A stretch of 64,000 nt of DNA, taken from contig OY987266.1 in the NCBI GenBank assembly GCA_963920665.1, positions 27,414,239 through 27,478,238 of the forward strand, read 5' to 3'. How positions within the stretch are numbered: position 1 is the first letter of the stretch; each line of letters begins with the position of its first letter. Positions 48,080 through 58,228 of the stretch are shown piece after piece. The DNA is from Straminergon stramineum. Lineage: Eukaryota; Streptophyta; Bryopsida; Hypnales; Calliergonaceae. The notes beneath the pieces were generated by a model, which did no database searches, was not told the DNA's origin, and saw only the letters and a program-made list of their open reading frames with translations. A program made the translations under genes and the position numbers.

Positions 48080-49277
48080 AGGAAGTGAAGAAGACAACAA
48101 CCACGTTTATATCGACGATGCGAGTGGTGGAGGTAGCCTCTGATGATGTTGTGGACAACGCAAGCTTTTCTTTTGGGACATCGTCTTACAAAATAGAAGC
48201 CTCCATCATTATTTGGAATCCCTACATAAAGCACCGTGAAGCATGTTGGTTTTTTTGTGGAAAATGGACCCTAAACCTTGGATTACAAAATAGTTGCCTT
48301 AGAACATTGGCTCCTAGGCCTAGAACTTTGTATAGTGGAAGAACATGCAATCCATAATGAAATTTTTTATTCTAACCATCTCTTACAAGCCAGCTTTATC
48401 TCGTACATGTGGGGTGTGTCATGTCTACTTTGCGCCTTTGCCAATGTCCCATTTGAACACGGCATGCCTTGTCATTGACAGTGCATGTAGCAGCATTGTA
48501 CTTCACTTACTTGTATTGCTCATTTCCTCAGATGTTCTACCATGCAAGTGATGTTGTTTGTGTTGTTCACAACAACATTGTTGCACCCTTAGGGTGACAT
48601 ATTTGGTGAACCCCTGTCGTTTGAGACGCTCTAAAAAACATAGGAATCACAAGCGGTCTTCCAGGAAGATGTCTTTTTTGACATCCAAAAGCATAAAAAA
48701 GACTACATGCTAAAATCATCAAAGTTGTTATTGACATCCATGCTGACAATGTACCAAAAAATCTTGTCCTTACATGTGACTTCTCGAATGTACCCTACTG
48801 TCTACAACGCTTGTATAAGAACATGAGGTCGTCCGACTTGACATCTTCAAAAACATGCTCGCATCATAAAGAATGTCACCCTGAATATGACGTACCAGCC
48901 AAAAAACTATCTGTACTTGTCCACATCAGCAAATTAGGCGTCCATGTCACTTTTTAATGGGGTCCACGTCAATGGCCATGTTAGCAATGGGCTAGATGGG
49001 GGGGAAAAAAGACGTGGCACTTCCTGCCGAATTGTTGCATACATGGTGCTGAGGTGTCAGCCACATGGCACATTTGGGGGACTTTGGAACACCATGTTTG
49101 GAGTGATGTCAAAAAAAAATGAGGCCAAATTGAGCATGTTCTTTGAGATTTTAGTACGTTTTTCGCTTGTCCATTATAACGAATTTTAGGAGACATCTAC
49201 ATTGATTTTTGACACGTCAAAATGAACAACTAAGCCCGTTTTTTTGACGTCATAGTATAGTCTGTTTTCTTATAGTG
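48080..49277. other. Right arm of the CACTA element
   Basis: Non-coding, ending in the 13-bp terminal repeat. It contains scattered GACGTC/GACATC motifs, one only ~25 bp from the end (near 49246). Confidence 0.5.
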
Positions 49278-49920
49278 CAAGGAGACTCCAATGAAGGTGA
49301 CATCATCAATGCCATTGTCATCTAGACTAGAAGCCCCAAGGGAAACTCTCCGGCATTCTATAGAACCCTTATCGATGTAGCCTGAAAAGACCATCCAGGG
49401 AAGTGTGAAGACAACATGAGAATCAAGTAAGCAACCGGAAGCAACCCAAGAATTAGCACCGCCCGAGATTACGGTCTCACCACCTGTCCCAATATTCCAT
49501 CTTCCAGAGAAGGAGCCACTTCAGACACCTTACATACAAACCCATGGTGAATTGGTGGACCGAATCGGAGGACTACTAAATCCGGCCTGGACCCATCTGG
49601 AAGGTTTTGAGCTGCAGCAACAAGCGAGGAAAGAGAGGAATACCATTATTTTGGATGAGATGTCTCCAGGTGAAGAAGATGACAGGGAGATCAGTCAAAT
49701 TGAGAAATCTGAGGAAGAAAAGTACCAAACTGGATCGAAAGATGAAGAGGAGGAAGACATGGAAGGGGAATACTCTCCTTCGGAAATCCGGAAGATCTAG
49801 ACCCGGGCAACGTCAAGGATGACATCGGTGAAGGCAACTCCAAAAGCGACTTCAAGGTCATCCACCTAGGCACCAGCAAGTCAAGGCAGGAGCAGTCAAA
49901 AGAAGGTGCGGAAGGCGAAG
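49278..49920 (+). pseudogene. Family A gag-like protein, copy 2, C-terminal part
   Basis: Continues the protein cut at 31484. Recognisable segments match copy 1: the PSMP region, PVPIFHLPEKEPL, DRIGGLLNPAWTHLEGFE, the acidic EEDDREISQIEKSEEEKY and YSPSEIRKI, then a basic tail. About 90 bp between the RILVDL block and this part is absent relative to copy 1. Stops (TGA near 49382, TAG near 49325 and 49798) disable it. Confidence 0.65.
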
Positions 49921-50959
49921 TAGTTAGGGTTTTAGTTAGTTAGCATTTTGAATTTTGAATGGGATCCAGATTTCCAGGTGTGGGACCGAGTTCCGGATTT
50001 GTAGGATCTGACTTTTGCGGGCTTTTCAAGAAGTTTGTGAGTGGTCACTTGGATTTCCGAGTGTCTTTTTGGCCTTTTTGGCTTCTATTGTTTGGAGTTT
50101 TTAAGTGAGGTGCAGGTTTTGTTGCCCTCTCATTCCATCCCAGCATTATAGTTTGTATTTTGTCATCCTTTCTTTAATCTGAGCCACCAAGTGGACCCAG
50201 AGGAATTGATCTGTTGTATATCTAGTTTTCTGGTGTTGTCTTGTAAGTGTGTTTAAGTAAGAGAGGAGGAGGAAAGGAGGAATCTGAATTTGAGGGGACT
50301 TAGATCTGATTTGTGAGGAATGTTTATGACATAGTCTAGACTAGTGATTTTGGTCTTGAGCTGTTGAGCACGTGCCTTTAAAACCCTAGAACGGGAATCT
50401 AATTAGGAGTGGCGTGGGTGCGGGTCCGGACCACTAAGGAGGGTTCCGTGTGGAGATAAGCAACCACCAGTGAAAGAAATCCCCATACCACTTACTGGAA
50501 GGTCAGCCAAATCCTAGGATCAGTCTGGCAAATGATTTACAATCCCTATATCAGTTTCGGTTTTTGTTGGTCTGTCGTTGTAGTGGAGAAGTCTAGAAGC
50601 GGCTCTGTGTGACTTGCCTTACGGATTGGCCATCCGAAAAGTTGTGAGAGTGTTTTCGGTTTGATCTAGTGCAACAATTGGTCTTAATGTGTGTTGTGAA
50701 GTTTAGAGAGAGAAGAGTGTGTGAGGAATACAAGTGGTGAGTCCCTACCCTTCTATACAATCAAAGGCGGACCCTTTGAAGGTAAAATAGAGGTACCAAA
50801 AATTAGTATTTGTGTGTGTGAAAAGACGAATCCGGATTTCTCATAAGAGTGGATCGGGATTGGATTCTGGAAAGGTAGTAATCCGGAAAGAGAGGAAAGA
50901 GATGAAGAGAGAGCTTAAGTTGGTAGAACGGATAATCTTGGCTTGCAACAATAGTCTAG
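49921..50959. other. 3' tail of family A copy 2
   Basis: Non-coding tail collinear with 25080-24080 reversed of copy 1, including 'GTAGAACGGATAATC' and 'GGCTTGCAACAA' just before solo LTR D. Confidence 0.7.
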
Positions 50960-50964
50960 AATCC

Positions 50965-52074
50965 TGTCACGACCATCATTACAAGGCGTGCCTATGCCAC
51001 CTTGGTGAGCAAGGGGGACATTGGAGGTGACTCCCCAAGCCTTGCAAGAGATGAGGTGAGGGGGACTAGGAGTCCCGAGCGATCAGAGCGATGTAGCGCT
51101 TTGATCCGGACGAAGTTGGGGGCGTGTGATACATGCTTGGAAAGTTCTTGAGAAGACGCTTCTAGCCATCTAAAGAACGAATGATTTGGACTTGCGAGTC
51201 AAAAGTTATGGGCGTTCAAAGTTGGGGGTGTCCCGGCCGCGCCAAGAGTGTCCCGAATTTTTGGAGGGCGACAACTTTGCGAGTACTTGTCCAAATGGGT
51301 AAAGTGATTAGTCTATCGGCATCTACGCGTCGCGTAGATGTCGAAAATGAGGTCGCATGTGCGATTTGGATCCCGGACCACAAAGTTATTCCGGGTGGAA
51401 GTTCGGGAGTCCCAAACTAGCGCGAATTGGGAGAAACAAGGTGGTCTTCCCAAACCAAAGGGTGTTTGGGAGTCCCCCTTGACATACAAGGGGGGGGGGG
51501 TTGCTGAATCTCATAGAAAGTACTATAAGAGGGGGTTGGTCTCCCTCCTCACTCCCTCTTGGAGCCTTGGTGAGTCCCGGTAGCTCAAGGTTGGTGGTGT
51601 GGGGTCACCACCACTCGAAGGCACCATGGGACACTTAGGTGTGTCCTATGGCACCGGTTGGGTGGAGTTCCACTCCTTGCTAGGCTATGTGAGGTGTCCC
51701 AAATGGTGAGTCTTGATTAGTGATGAAGTGGAAAGTAGCAAATATACAAGGAGCCTAATATGGAGTTGGGGTTACACTCAAAGGCGGTTAGGACCATGGT
51801 GAATAGTGCCACCATGGGTCCTTGCACAATAAGATGGAAGTTCCGCCCCATGTTACCAAGTAACATGCCCCGGTGTCATGATGGGTGTGTATGTGTGCTA
51901 GTAGTCCCGGTGACTGGGACTTAATACAAAGAGTTGGAATTGGGGACTAACATTGGATGTGCGTGGCATGTGTAGTGTTAAAAGAGCGTGACCCTTGGTG
52001 CCACTAAAGTATCAAGTGCTTGAGAAGCATTGGAAGGGAACTTAAGGTGGTAAGTGTCACTAAGGGGCGCGACA
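50965..52074 (+). mobile_element. Family D solo LTR, 1110 bp
   Basis: Starts TGTCACGACC and ends GGCGCGACA, with a perfect 5-bp duplication AATCC (50960-50964 and 52075-52079). Removing it rejoins the family A tail, collinear with copy 1. A CTATAAGA box at 51523-51530 fits an LTR promoter. There is no internal region or second LTR. Confidence 0.85.
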
Positions 52075-52155
52075 AATCCCTTGGGACGATGTTTCGAGTT
52101 AGTTTACACATTTTGGTGTAGTAAATGGTATTTGCTATTTGCTAGGCATATGACA

Positions 52156-52616
52156 ACCACTCTATGCAGCCTCAACTTGCAAAGTTGGAACATCAAAATG
52201 AATCAATCATAGTGAGGATTCCACATTCAAGAGTTATACGGTTTGTTGCAGTTCATGCAAGAACAAATGAAGGGTACTCGTATGGATGGAATGGCAGAAC
52301 ACTTCGGCAAATGTTGAACCTGGATAACGATTATCCAAACAACATATATGTTCGGTTACAGTATTCAAATCCAACAGAGTTAGATGTGACTAAAGCTTTT
52401 CATCTCGCTCGGTTTCAGAAGAAGCGCACCAAGCTTGCTTGGGCATTGGTACATATCATGAATGCGGTACATATTGCTAGACAACTACACAATGATATTT
52501 CTCTAGACAACATCAGGTTTCATTTTCCTGATGATGAATCACATGCCTACATTGAAATTTGCAATTGGGACATGACTACTGTAGCTACCGAACCAATGAA
52601 ATCCTTGCTATTATGA
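52156..52616 (+). pseudogene. Protein-kinase-like catalytic-loop fragment
   Basis: A 150-residue open frame from an ATG at 52164. It contains YGWNGRTLRQML, a helical stretch KLAWALVHIMNAVHIARQLH, and HNDISLDNIRFHF followed by YIEICNWDMTT. The His-Asn-Asp-Ile-Ser...Asn-Ile and Asn/Asp-Trp patterns resemble the catalytic loop and metal-binding motif of atypical plant kinase-like proteins; here the DW position is NW. There are no flanking kinase lobes, so it is a fragment, perhaps captured by a transposon. Function is unlikely. Confidence 0.45.
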
Positions 52617-52889
52617 AGGACACCTTTTTGTGAAGTATGTTTTTTTCATGCTCATCTAGAAATTTTAAATTATAAGACCCTTTGACAAAACCATAATTTT
52701 CTGAAATCTCTTAATTCCATCTATAAATCCATATTTTTTTCCACCTCTTTAAAGCATTGAACGCGGTCTACCCCGCCCATCCGCCTGCCCACTTAATTGG
52801 TTGGCTCGTCCACCTAAATCGCTTGTCCACCCGATCGCCTATCTCTCCCTCCTTGCATTCACATTGTTCGATCGTCCATTCGCCCAACC

Positions 52890-53960
52890 ACCTGTCCGCA
52901 TTGTCCATCCGCCCAATTGCATTTATTTAGGGTAAATTGTGGACGGTGTTTTTTACCCACCGGAGACGCAGCGTCTGCGAAGTTCGTGCATTTGGACACC
53001 GGACATCTAATTTTTGGACACGATTTTGCTTGGGATGCTCACATTTGTCAACCCTATGCGACATGGACATAGATGTGAGCTCGGAACCTCTTTCCAATTC
53101 TACTTCACCCTCTCCTAGCCGCATGTTCCATTTAGGTTTGTTCTGTTGAACGTGTTTTGGGATTTGGGTGTCGAGTTATTCGTCTGACGTCGTTGTGGCG
53201 ACGTGAAACTTTCATTTTCTTGGTTTACCTAGTAAAACTAACCAGAAATCCAGAAGTAGGTATCTGGATCTAGCTAAAAAACCATCAGAAGCTAAAATAG
53301 AGAAGGAAAATGAGGTAGTGGATGGATCAACTCCAATCCGGTCCCAACAAGAAAATGGATGAGAATGTGGGTTTGAATGGATTAGGGAAAGGACCAGATA
53401 TCGTGGAGGAACCACATCTGGAATAGGTCATGATGAGGTGACAAGGGTCCAACGACTATATAAGGGCTAGCTTGCCGAGTTGAACCTCTTTTGCATTTTT
53501 CGCTTGTCTCAACGCTCTCCATGCCCTGAACTCCTTGCTCGTGTGTGTGACTTAATTGTTCATGCTAGGTTCGCATGAGAGTATCTTTTTCGAGAATTGT
53601 GTTGTTATTGTTTGGATTTCTAGTTGAGATCGGAAAAACAAAGTGAAGAACGGGACGTGCGGCTAGGAGAGAGTGAGGTAGCATCGGAAAGGGGTTCCAA
53701 GCTCGCATCTGTGTCTTTGCTGCAACTCAGGAGAAGTAGAGGCAGATAGGCTAGTACATCCTCGGTGGAGGTGAAGCTCCAGAAGGTGATTTTGGTTATT
53801 CCCTCTACTGAACCAGCCAGGGTTGATGAAAGTGAGCGTCCCAAGCAAAATCACATCCAAAAATCGGCTGTCCGGACTCCGTGGACGTTGCGTCTCCGGT
53901 GGGTAAAAAACGCCGTCCGCAAATTTACCCTGGGTAAATGCAGTCAAGCGGTCAGGCGGA
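52890..53960. repeat. Inverted duplication built from family B leader sequence
   Basis: The left arm (about 52890-53130) is the reverse complement of the right arm (about 53654-53960), with the right arm carrying an extra ~130 bp. Shared landmarks are 'CGTCTCCGGTGGGTAAAAAA', 'CCCAAGCAAAATC' and 'GTGCGGCTAGGAGAG'. Both arms contain the same join between the start of the B coding region and an unrelated segment ending in GGGTAAAT. The spacer (53131-53653) holds a B leader. Coarse CCATCCGCC-type simple sequence adjoins the left arm. Confidence 0.65.
53194..53826 (+). mobile_element. Family B 5' fragment (leader and first codons)
   Basis: Begins TGTGGCGACGTG, matching the B start at 57142, followed by 'CTTGGTTTACC', a TATATAA box at 53457-53463, and the first ~50 codons of the B protein (LLQLRRSRG, VIPSTEPA) with one stop. 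It then diverges from B. It is a truncated copy within the inverted duplication. Confidence 0.6.
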
Positions 53961-54434
53961 CAGCTAGTGGATAATTTTTTAATACAAAGCTTCAAGTAAA
54001 CCTTGATTCCTTGAATGCTTTTTACAATAACATATGGAGTTATAGACTATCCTTTGTAGTGTACTCAACCAAAGAAATTGTACACTATAATTGCAATTAT
54101 GAATTATCAAAGGAAAGGATTAAAAAAAAATTCAAAATTCTCTTCACCTTGAAAACTACCAAATCTATGATTCTATGACAATCATGAAGTCCAAATTGTT
54201 GCATTATATATGTATCCTACAATAAATCATGCTTCATACAAAGAAAGAGGAACACAATCAATTTTGGGGGGACTTCTTTTTGGTTTTGCAATTCAAAAAA
54301 AAGTAATCATATTTTCAACATCAATAGGCATTAAGTAAACTCCAATTGCAATAAAAGCTTCAAACAATCAATTGCCATTACATGCTTGATGTATCATAAG
54401 CACCTAAACACCTAAGCCTACATTCCTTGAATCT
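53961..54434. other. AT-rich flank of the hAT element
   Basis: No gene. It presumably contains the 3' end of the hAT element, but I could not identify its terminal repeat. Confidence 0.35.
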
Positions 54435-57141
54435 CTAAGGCTTGTAATCACTATCTCTTTTCACCTCAGCCTTGCTACTGTCACACCTAGTTCCCCATCG
54501 ATCATCTTCATCGCTAGATGTCTCTTCCATGTCATTTGATGAAGATTGTACAATTTTCACTCCTTTTTGTACTTGGGTAGATGTCAATGATCTCATTGAT
54601 CTACCGGTCTTCTTCTCCATTTTGGCTCTTAATATAGACTTACCAATGCCTTCCGTAAGGCTAGGGATTGTTTTCATTTTTCTCTTTGAAGAAACCTGAT
54701 AAGTATCAAGTGAGGTTCTACCCACATTCGGTCTCTTGCTTGGAGAGGTAGCAAAGGATTGTATTATTTTTTTTCTACGAGCTTTGATGGAGTCTTCACC
54801 CTTTGATATCTTTGCTTTTGGCGCTCCTTGAATAATTAACTACATTGCATTCAAAGACTGTGATGTGTGGCCTAATGATTTCAAGGATTGGTGTGGTGGA
54901 TGGCCCGATGTTGAACAAACATTGAAGCCAACGTCTCATCCTTATCATCATCATCGGTATATGATAAAATGATTTGACTTAGATTGCCTCCAGAACCCAT
55001 CTCTTTCGTAAGAGACAAATGTCTTTTTCCAAGCCGTGATTTCCTTGAACCATCCAATGTCGTGGCATCAATTTTAAATAGTGCACGTGGAGGAGCGCTA
55101 TGTGGTGGTTCGAGAGAATCTTCCATGAGGTGCATTTTGCCAACACCATTGTTGACAAAATTGGGCTGCCTGATTCTATCAAACGTACTTCAACATTGTC
55201 TTGTACTTTGTGTGGTTTGGCATTTCCAATATTTGCTGCCCCACATTTCTTGCTTGCCGATATCACTATTGACACACCAATTGCATTGCACACGTTCATT
55301 TCAACATTCACCTCACATCCTCCCTTGTCTTCACGTTGGTCATTTTTTTCTACCGCCATTATCGTGGATGGAGCATCAGAAATGGGAATCACTTCATCCT
55401 TTTCAAGACTCCCATCATTCGCAATTGTTGTCCTATTGGTCGCCCTTATCTCTACATACGTATCCTCCATGTTTGGTAGAAGATTGTTGCTACTCATGAA
55501 TCTGGTTCTATCCACAAATCTAGCTATTGAAGGTATATCATCATCAAGCCCGCAATCGTCCTCATTTGATTGAAACTCATACATGTCTCTATCCTTGATT
55601 GAGAAGTCTTCATGGTTTTGATTAGGAGTCTCAAACATTTCATCTTTAGAATTGTGCATATCATGATTCACAACATCTCTATCATTAGATACAAATTCAT
55701 CATCCTCGTCTTCCGAGATAGGCCCTTTCGAATCTTCGGACTCCACCTTATCATGGTACCACTTCTTTTCATCTTTCTCCTTTGATGTGGCTATGACTTT
55801 GAAATTGGTGTATACATACACCAAATCGGTTGCTCTCTATGGCTTCAACTTGTTCGAGGATTTGTTGTGAACAAAAGAGTAGCTACTCCAATTTCGTTCA
55901 CATGAAGATGATGACACCGGTTGGGCCAAAATCCTCCTTGCAATTGGAGCAATGAGCTTGCCACATGCACCCTCAAAATCCCACCAAGCATGTGCCGACA
56001 ATTTCTGCTCGGCCGGATCCAACATGTTGTGGAACGGAGGATCTTGGTGTCAAAATGCTACAAACTCCTTCACTACGTCAAGATAAGTTCCCGGTTGACA
56101 TATTTTCCTGATAACGCGCATGGTTGTTCGGCCGAACAACTCGACAATACGACGAACATGACATCCAACACGTCTAGTAGACCCCCTTGTCCGTTTAATA
56201 AAGTCAACTTTAAGGTTGACTTTCAAATAAAACACTTTCTATTTCCAATCTTGACATATTTGAGTTTCATTTTATTGAAGTGTCTCAATTTAATAATCAC
56301 TTATTACATTCTTAATTATGGATCATAAATAAAATGAGATTTCAAATTATCTCTATTGTTAGGATAAGGCTTTATTCGTCAAAATTGTCATGTATACACG
56401 ACACTCGTCTTGTACGACACGTGACATCAGACGAACAACTCGACACCCAACCCCAAAATGTGTTCGACAGAACAACCCTGATAACGCGCTTGCATGTGTT
56501 TGTTGCATCTTGATCATGAGCTAGTTCTTTATTGTGAAGAAGGTAAGGGTTCAAAAGAGCTCTTGCATAATGTAGATCAGTCTCTACAATTTCTTGTCAC
56601 TTTTCAAATGACTTTTTGATAGGAATGGTTAACTCTGAGGACAAACCAAAGGGCTCTTTTCATAAAGAGAACACATGCTTCTCTAAATTCCTCATAATGT
56701 GTAACACCTTGCCCATGCATGGTGTCTTCGCATCCAAATCACATAGACCAAACACCATAGGAGCCATCAATTTTCAAAAATTAGTGGCACAGGCCCAAAA
56801 ATGCTCATCTAAAATTGTTTTCTTCACTTGCCGAGACTCTGTACTAGATTTTGCCTTCTTCGTGTCCATAACTTGAAGTCATATTCTACCCATTGTGGAT
56901 CCACCACACTTTGTTGCAATCCAGCCTTGACCTTCAACAAACGAGAAATCATGAAGAAATTGGAGGCAAATCTTGTTTTCACCGACATCAATAAGCTATT
57001 CTTCGTTTCGTGCTTTTGAAATATAGCTAGCGGCATATGCCGCAATCGGAAGAACTTCACAACGGTTTGGGCCTTTTCCACTAGCTCCTTCAACCATTCT
57101 TGCTTCCTCCAATCTTGAAGTAACAAATTCAAGGTGTGTAC
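54435..57141 (-). pseudogene. hAT transposase (DUF659/dimerisation type), truncated and interrupted
   Basis: Read from 57141 downward: THTLNLLLQDWRKQEWL and TRFASNFFMISRLLKVK (hAT catalytic-domain region, 57141-56824); CDLDAKTPCMGKVLHIM (~56750); the MITE insertion (56119-56480); then PAEQKLSAHAWWDFEG, IARRILAQPVSSSSCERNWS (the C-terminal hAT dimerisation signature) at 56025-55837; a TAG stop after NKLKP; continuing DLVYVYTNFKV and a long acidic, low-complexity tail to 54435. The N-terminal part, including any BED zinc finger, is missing because the family B unit starts at 57142 inside the frame; it may lie beyond the window. Non-functional. Confidence 0.8.
56119..56480. mobile_element. hAT-type MITE, copy 2, 362 bp
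   Basis: Same element and orientation as 34360-34721, same length, eight substitutions, with its own perfect 8-bp duplication ATAACGCG at 56111-56118 and 56481-56488. It sits inside the hAT transposase pseudogene, upstream of the dimerisation region. Confidence 0.92.
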
Positions 57142-57672
57142 TGTCACAACGTGCAATTTTAGATTTTTTTGGTTTACCAAGTCAAGCTAACCAGAAAATA
57201 CATATAGGTATCCGGAATTAGCTACGGAACCATCTAGATCTGAATAAGAAGTGGAAAATGAGATAGTGGAAAGGTCTACTCAATCTAGGTTCCAGGGAGT
57301 GAACGGATAGGAGCGGATGTCTGACCGAATAGGGATGGACCGGATACCTTAGACAAACCGGATCCAGAATGAGTTAGGATGAGGTGGCAGGGTGTCCAAC
57401 GGCTATAAAAGAACTGGAGCTACCTAGGTCAAACTCTTTCTCATTCTCGTTTGCCCAACGCTGTCTCTGCTCTGTGGTTGCCCCTGTGCCTGTCGATTAG
57501 TTTCCCGTGACCGCCTTTTGTGCTAGTGTTTGTTGTGAGACTTGTGGTCCTTGAGCGTTCGAGCTTTTAATTACCGGTTGGGATCAAGGAGCGAAAGTGA
57601 GAACGAGACGTGCGGCTAGGAGAGATAGCGAGGGAGTATCGGAAAGGGTCCCAAGCGCACCAATCCGTGTCC

Positions 57673-58228
57673 ATGCTGCAGCTTAGGAGGACTAGAGGCA
57701 AACAGGCCAGTTCCAGTGTACCCCTAGCGGAGGTAAAGCTCCGAAAGGTAGTTCCGGTTGTTCCCTCCACCAAACCAGCCAAGTCCCAACTCATGGAAGA
57801 CTTGAGCTCCATGGGTTGCCTAGGGTTTGTGGATAAACCCTGGGGCTTTAAAGAAGAGTCCATAGTCAAAGAACTCTTGGGCAAGCTGTCCAATGAGTTT
57901 GACAACACTCCGCGAGCCGTTCCACATCTGTGGACGGAAGACATGTAGAGAACAACCTATAGTTCCCGCGTAGGAGGGCTAGAAATGGCAAGCCGGAAGG
58001 AAGAGTTCTACCATGGGAAGTTCGGGGGAGCGGTCAACCCGAAAGACGGATACGCGGTGGACGACTGCATCGATGAGCGGCAGCGCTGGTTGCTAAAGTT
58101 CTTAGTTCCGGTCCTTCATCTGGAAAAACCGACGAGGGTCGAGGGTGACTATCTCCCTCGCCAATACTATTTTCGGCTCTCTGAGAGGAGACCGGAAAGT
58201 TGACTGGGCTTGGATCATTTCCGAGTTG
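57673..58228 (+). pseudogene. Family B gag-like protein, N-terminal part
   Basis: Homologue of the family A protein. Blocks: LQLRRTRGKQASS basic start; LEDLSSMGCLGF-like LMEDLSSMGCLGFVDKPW; VPHLWTEDM then a TAG where family A has Trp; EEFYHGKFGG; GYAVDDCIDERQRWLLKF, where both A copies have TAG at the Gln position; LEKPTR. A single-base shift near 58139 moves the frame before NTIFGSLRGDRKVDWAWIIS. The C solo LTR cuts the gene at 58229. The start is chosen at the first ATG of the conserved LQLRR block; an upstream ATG at 57610 is also in frame. Confidence 0.65.

Larger units (their letters stand above)
31485..49277. mobile_element. CACTA (En/Spm) transposon, 17.8 kb, with nested insertions
   Basis: It begins CACTATAAGAAAA and ends with the exact reverse complement TTTTCTTATAGTG (13-bp perfect terminal repeat). 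It carries a TNP2-type transposase on the minus strand (about 43156 to 35186) and a TnpA-like gene on the plus strand (about 45.7-48.08 kb), arranged head to head. Internal additions are a family C solo LTR (38183-41567) and a 362-bp MITE (34360-34721); without them it is ~14 kb. The flanking trinucleotides are CAT and CAA, not the expected identical 3-bp duplication, and ~90 bp of the host A unit is missing at the site. Both genes have stops, so it is no longer autonomous. Confidence 0.9.
29826..52155 (+). mobile_element. Family A single-gene unit, copy 2, split by CACTA and solo LTR D
   Basis: It starts TGTCGTGAGCCGTAATC and its far end ATATGACA matches the copy 1 end. Removing the CACTA element (31485-49277) and solo LTR D with its duplication leaves about 3.42 kb, collinear with copy 1 except for a ~90-bp gap at the CACTA site. 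The tail resumes exactly across LTR D: 'GAGTTAGTTTACA' and 'AAATGGTATTT' at ~52095-52135 match copy 1. Flanks are ACATA and ACCAC, so no target duplication is evident. Confidence 0.65.

Noticed and set aside
54984..55573. Two long plus-strand ORFs
   Set aside because: They are antisense shadows of the acidic C-terminal tail of the hAT transposase on the minus strand.
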